The translations under genes and the position numbers were made by a program. Positions 59,971 through 64,000 of a stretch of DNA of 64,000 nucleotides are shown here, in pieces (position 1 is the stretch's first letter; each line of letters opens with the position of its first letter). The DNA is from Rotaria socialis (taxonomy: Eukaryota > Rotifera > Eurotatoria > Philodinida > Philodinidae): assembly GCA_905331475.1 (NCBI GenBank), contig CAJNYU010004356.1, positions 1-64,000 on the forward strand, in the 5' to 3' direction. The notes below the pieces were generated by a model, which ran no database searches, was not told the origin of the DNA, and saw only the letters and a list, made by a program, of their open reading frames with translations.

Positions 59971-61531
59971 ATTTAACTAAAAACAAAACAATCGATTTTT
60001 AATGATTCTTTGTTTTTTCAAATACTTGTAGCATTTTATCCGGTGATGCTTCGATGCCTGGTGGCATATGTGCCGGTGAAAAAGCAGCTTGTTCAATTTG
60101 TGCAAAATAATTCTCGGGATTTTCCGTTAATGTTACTTTACCAAGCCGACGTAATGGAAAATCATTTTGTGAAAATACTTTCGTTAAATCAAATGGATTA
60201 TACGGAAGTGTTTTAGCTTGCTCATGTGTAACAACCTAAAAATTAATTTCAATGTTTAGAAATTTTTATTTTCAAAATTTTTATTTTGAAATACTTGAAC
60301 ATAAAGTGTCCAACTTGGATATTCTTTTCTAGCAATCGCATTATAAAGATCCGATAGTGCATAATCGGGTTGTTCACCAGCTAAAGTTGTTGCTTTTGCT
60401 GGATTCAGATTTTTAATACCTTGATCACTCTGAAGAAATGAATTTATTTGAAAGATAAGAACAAAAGAAAAAGCAACAAGTTTACTCGAAGATGAAATTT
60501 AACCCAAACAAATTCATTTCTATCATTAACCATTTTAAATGTATGAGAACCATATCCATGCATGTGACGAAAACCATCTGGTATACCTCGATCCGAATAA
60601 AGAAATAAAAACTAGGCAAAAAATCTTCGTTTAACATAGAAATTGAACAGAAATATATGAAATTACTTGATGCGTAGCCATTGGATGATTAGCGAAAAAA
60701 TCCCAAACCATATTTGCATCTTTTAAATGTGTTTGTGGATTACGTTTTTGAGAATGAATAAACATTTGAAACTAAATAAAAGGAAAATTTGATATTATCA
60801 ATTAAATATTCATTTACATACTAATAATGGATCACGAACAAAAAATATGGGTGTATTATTACCAACTAAATCCCAAATGCCTAAAGAAATGTAAGAAATG
60901 CATGATTTTTATTTCTTTTTGTTTTTAATTAAATATTCACCTTCATCCGTATAAAATTTAACGGCAAAGCCTCGAGGATCACGTACTGTATCAGCTGAGC
61001 CACTTTCACCAGCTAGAGGAATACAAGAAAATTAGACCACTTGTCGTAAAGCATATGTAATTAATAAATTTGATACATACCAACAGTTGAAAAACGAATG
61101 AGAACACGTGTTTTTGTTCCTTTTTCCAATACCTTTGCTTTACAAATATCCGATGCATCATCAGTTGCTTCAAATACACCAAATGCACCAGCACTATAAA
61201 ATAAAAGATAGATTAATGTTTTTTTTTTGTGTGTTTTCATAAAACAAACCCTTTGGCATGAACGACTCGTTCAGGTACACGCTCACGATCAAATCGTTGA
61301 ACATCTTCAATGTAGGGAAAATCAGAAAGTAGCAATGGTCCTCGTGGACCAACTGTTACAACATTTGACCGCTCGCCAAGTGGACGACCATAACCAGTTG
61401 TTAATTGTTCAGATTTCTATAAAAATAAGCTATTATTACTTACGATTAAATTTAAAAACAAATCTTACATGCGAGTTTTTGTAATCAAGTATTTGGCTGT
61501 CGGATGGACAAGTTTGCTGTGCATTAGCCAT
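58696..61531 (-). CDS. CAT: Catalase (haem, clade 3 animal type)
   Basis: Converts hydrogen peroxide to water and oxygen. Thirteen exons join in phase to 519 residues, near the 527 of human: 61531-61469, 61416-61250, 61193-61081, 61012-60941, 60880-60822, 60771-60667, 60611-60486, 60429-60295, 60235-60026, 59928-59781, 59724-59570, 58977-58807, 58731-58696. Active-site His74 lies in [15 protein letters not shown], Asn147 in [13 protein letters not shown], and the haem ligand Tyr356 in [14 protein letters not shown]. All are intact, so activity is expected. The C-terminal extension reaches NIRSKY, close to but not a canonical peroxisomal SKL-type signal. Intron 11 is 592 bp; intron 9 carries a CA/TA microsatellite. 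Confidence 0.97.
59932..59970. repeat. CA/TA dinucleotide microsatellite in a catalase intron
   Basis: A run of about eight CA units passes directly into about ten TA units. It lies wholly within intron 9 of the catalase gene. Confidence 0.9.
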
Positions 61532-62966
61532 TACGCAATAGATCTAAAATAGTCAGAAAAGAAAACATAGAATAATATGTAACAGATCCATGTACACTCA
61601 AATGCACACCCCTTCTTGCTTTTTTTCTTTCTAGATGTTATCACTCTTTGTGTTTATCATGTATAGGTCAAAATGAAAAAGTACCTTCAGTTCGTTATTC
61701 TGCTCTCGATACGAATAACTAAATATATTTGATTTAGAGTCAACAAATAAATACGAAGGGTCAATGAAATCTATCGATATGTGGGTCTCCTTTTGTGTTT
61801 GGTTAAAGACAAAAATTAAATATAAAAAATTATTGCGCTCTCTGGTAAGTATGATTAAAAAAAGTGAACATTGGACTTTCACGAATACGCACTAGAAGAA
61901 ATACGAGATAAGCACCCGCATATTTTTTTAGCTTTCTTTTATCAGTTGCTTTTTTTTCTTCTTTTTTGATTTATTTTGAAAAAAAGACAAAAGATGACGC
62001 TCGAAATCAGTAACGGTCAATCATGAATGCAAAAAGTTTTCATTCATTTACAATTACGTAAATTGAAAATGACTTTTGCAACAAATAGTTGACCCACACC
62101 GAAACAATTCATACCATAGAGATATAATATTGTTTTTTGTTTCAACAGAATAGACTTTTATCATGAGTTCTAGTTTTCAATGCAACGTTGAATGATGACA
62201 AGTTCAACTATATTTATTTTTCAATTCGGCAGTTTATTAAATACGTTTGGAAAGTTTTGACAGAAAAAGAAAATAATATATTAGGACTTTTAAAAAGATG
62301 AAAATGATAATTTGACATTGTGATTCATACAAAATGCGCCTGATTGTCTAGGAAAATTTAGTCTTCAAATTTCTTCAGAATTATTTCACGTCTTGTCGAA
62401 TCAGACCTCTTTTTTTTCTATACTGCTACATAAGAAGTTAGTCAGTCAATAGAACAATGCTCTGTATTCTCTTAGTATTTCATCGCTCCCTAGGCGATAT
62501 GATAATAAAAAGTATTAGGATTATGATTAACAAGGCAATAACAAATTTATTGAGATTATCTCTTAGCGTCTTGCAAAACAGAATCTGATTGTCACGAAAT
62601 GGAATAAAGTTCATTATGAGCAACCTTTGCTTGAATGTCAAACCAAGAATTTTTATTTTGTTCATCTACAACAGCTTGTATCAATATTTTATTACTAATA
62701 TATCATTTGAAGAATGAGCCATCGCTGCTACTTCTGGCAACACTTAAATATACGTGAGTAGAAGTATAAAATTGATATTACATGATGATATTTGATGAGA
62801 ATTAATTATTTATTTCAATCAATTTAGTTTTTAGTTTTCTTTAAAGAATAAATCAACGGAAAAAAATGTATCTACGAATCGAAAGGAATATCGATGATAA
62901 TTTCGATTTTTCTTTGACAATCAATTATTTATCAAGTAAAACTGTTTAAAATATTTCCATAGAAAC
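61532..62966. other. Spacer between catalase and the acyltransferase
   Basis: Upstream flank of catalase and downstream flank of the acyltransferase. Frames at 61631-61882 and 62480-62665 are AT-rich and featureless. No repeat is recognised. Confidence 0.35.
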
Positions 62967-64000
62967 TTATCGATATTTATGTATTAAATTCTGTTGTATC
63001 ATTCGTTCATAATCTTGTTCTCTCAATCCTAATATAATATTAATCGATTCATCATTTACATGTGCATCCATTATTTCAAAATATCGCGGATACAATACAT
63101 CTGTTGGTCCATTGTAAATAGGATATCCGCTATTACCAAATTTGGCACCTAACAGATTTACTTTTCGCCATGATGCACAATGAAAATCACGATTAAATAG
63201 ATCAGCATCGACTCGATTCTTTTTTATATCACCATCACCACTCATTAAATAAGCATTATAATCTCTTAATGAATGTTCCGTTTGCTTGGAATACATTTCA
63301 TGTATCATTTGTGCTAATGATGAAAGAGTTGGTTCTCGATCTGACGGTATTTTACCATAGAGCCAAAATGGAAATGAACCGAAGTAATTGAGAACGGCTG
63401 GTGAACACGAAGAAACGAAACGCGATCGACCATTGAATGATTGTAGAATTTTGATATTATCAGTTAATGAAGTTTGAGTCGCTTGAGCAATCACTAAAAT
63501 CATATGTGCATAAAGAGCATCATAGGTGCTGATATAATCGATTGATTCTGGTAGAGATTTTGATGCTTCTTTTTTTAGATTTTTTAATTCATCAGTAGAG
63601 AAAAAATAAACTTTGCAAATAACACGCTGTTGTTGTTGTTGTGCTTCGGCGAATCTTGAATCAGAAGATTGATTAATATCACGATTGAAAACGCAGTCCT
63701 TTGGTCGAGTTAGAGAGCTGATACGTTGCCGTTGTTCTTCAGTGGGATATAAAACAAAAGTTTTGTCGAACATTGGCATTGGTTCTGGTGGCTTAGCCGA
63801 TGCCCATGTATTGATGAAATGTGACATAGCATGTGGATCAAAGAAACAATGAAAACCTGATATACTTAAAATAACGCTATTACATTTGAGACGCGTTACT
63901 AGTATCGATACACAAGGTCCTGTCCAATCATTGTTTACTTTCAAGACTAAATTACTTGTATTGATATGTTCATAATCAAATTCTTCGTCCGAAAGCGTTC
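62967..64000 (-). CDS. BAHD-like acyltransferase (partial, 5' end outside window)
   Basis: Family members move acyl groups from CoA to alcohols or amines of small molecules. The frame stays open through the right edge, so the N-terminus is missing; at least 344 codons are here and no intron interrupts them. The catalytic HxxxD is seen as SISGFHCFFDPHAMSHF (His codon 63849-63851), the typical hydrophobic approach to the active-site His. FNGRSRF fits the family's N-x-R segment. The usual DFGWG structural motif appears as DFHCASW at the right distance, an altered form. Family length is about 430-480, so roughly the first 100-130 residues lie beyond the edge. BAHD enzymes are abundant in plants and fungi and rare in animals. 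Together with the absence of introns, this suggests horizontal transfer, an inference. A carnitine/choline-acyltransferase-like alternative is less likely. Confidence 0.78.
   Translation of the reverse strand, partial: TLSDEEFDYEHINTSNLVLKVNNDWTGPCVSILVTRLKCNSVILSISGFHCFFDPHAMSHFINTWASAKPPEPMPMFDKTFVLYPTEEQRQRISSLTRPKDCVFNRDINQSSDSRFAEAQQQQQRVICKVYFFSTDELKNLKKEASKSLPESIDYISTYDALYAHMILVIAQATQTSLTDNIKILQSFNGRSRFVSSCSPAVLNYFGSFPFWLYGKIPSDREPTLSSLAQMIHEMYSKQTEHSLRDYNAYLMSGDGDIKKNRVDADLFNRDFHCASWRKVNLLGAKFGNSGYPIYNGPTDVLYPRYFEIMDAHVNDESINIILGLREQDYERMIQQNLIHKYR

Noticed and set aside
1..64000. CRISPR array or bacterial operon structure
   Set aside because: No regularly spaced direct repeats. Spliced genes with GT/AG introns show that the DNA is eukaryotic nuclear.

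Overview
The window looks like an AT-rich animal nuclear genome, most probably a bdelloid rotifer. The genes are metazoan (a cilium armadillo protein, a PX-PH phospholipase D, an animal-type catalase, an NAD-isocitrate dehydrogenase subunit). Most introns are about 45-70 bp. Short fold-back repeats built on TGTGGG, the motif reported for bdelloid telomeres, occur twice. Many small palindromic transposable elements are present, and an intronless acyltransferase of a plant/fungal family sits at the right edge. The bdelloid assignment is an inference, not proof.

Layout. From 1.8 to 7.2 kb a ubiquitin-specific protease (minus) and a mitochondrial NAD-dependent isocitrate dehydrogenase subunit (plus) stand head to head. 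From 7.8 to 12.2 kb is a cluster of non-autonomous elements: a hAT-like element nested in another inverted-repeat element, four further palindromic elements, a block of CGTATACG/CGTAAACG motifs and a truncated gene end. From 14.1 to 19.7 kb are a four-helix membrane protein, an intronless secreted cysteine-rich protein, a decayed glutamine-rich reading frame and the 3' half of a tRNA-Val. From 20.9 to 27.3 kb is a complete 21-exon phospholipase D gene (minus).

The stretch 27.3-38.3 kb is mostly empty, with one unknown intronless gene at 33.2 kb and one repeat at 31.2 kb. A lamin-tail-domain gene (38.3-41.7 kb) and a complete SPAG6 gene (43.5-46.0 kb) follow. From 46.3 to 50.5 kb is a second mobile-element cluster that shares three repeat families with other parts of the window. 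A divergent bHLH-PAS gene (54.5-56.4 kb), a 13-exon catalase (58.7-61.5 kb) and a partial BAHD-type acyltransferase (from 63.0 kb past the right edge) finish the window.

The genes do not form a pathway. They are independent housekeeping, signalling, ciliary and nuclear genes separated by repeat clusters. For the multi-exon genes I joined exons by eye at GT/AG sites and checked that the reading phase closes over every junction, so those models are firm although the outermost start codons remain predictions. No CRISPR array, rRNA, or intact reverse transcriptase or transposase gene was found.
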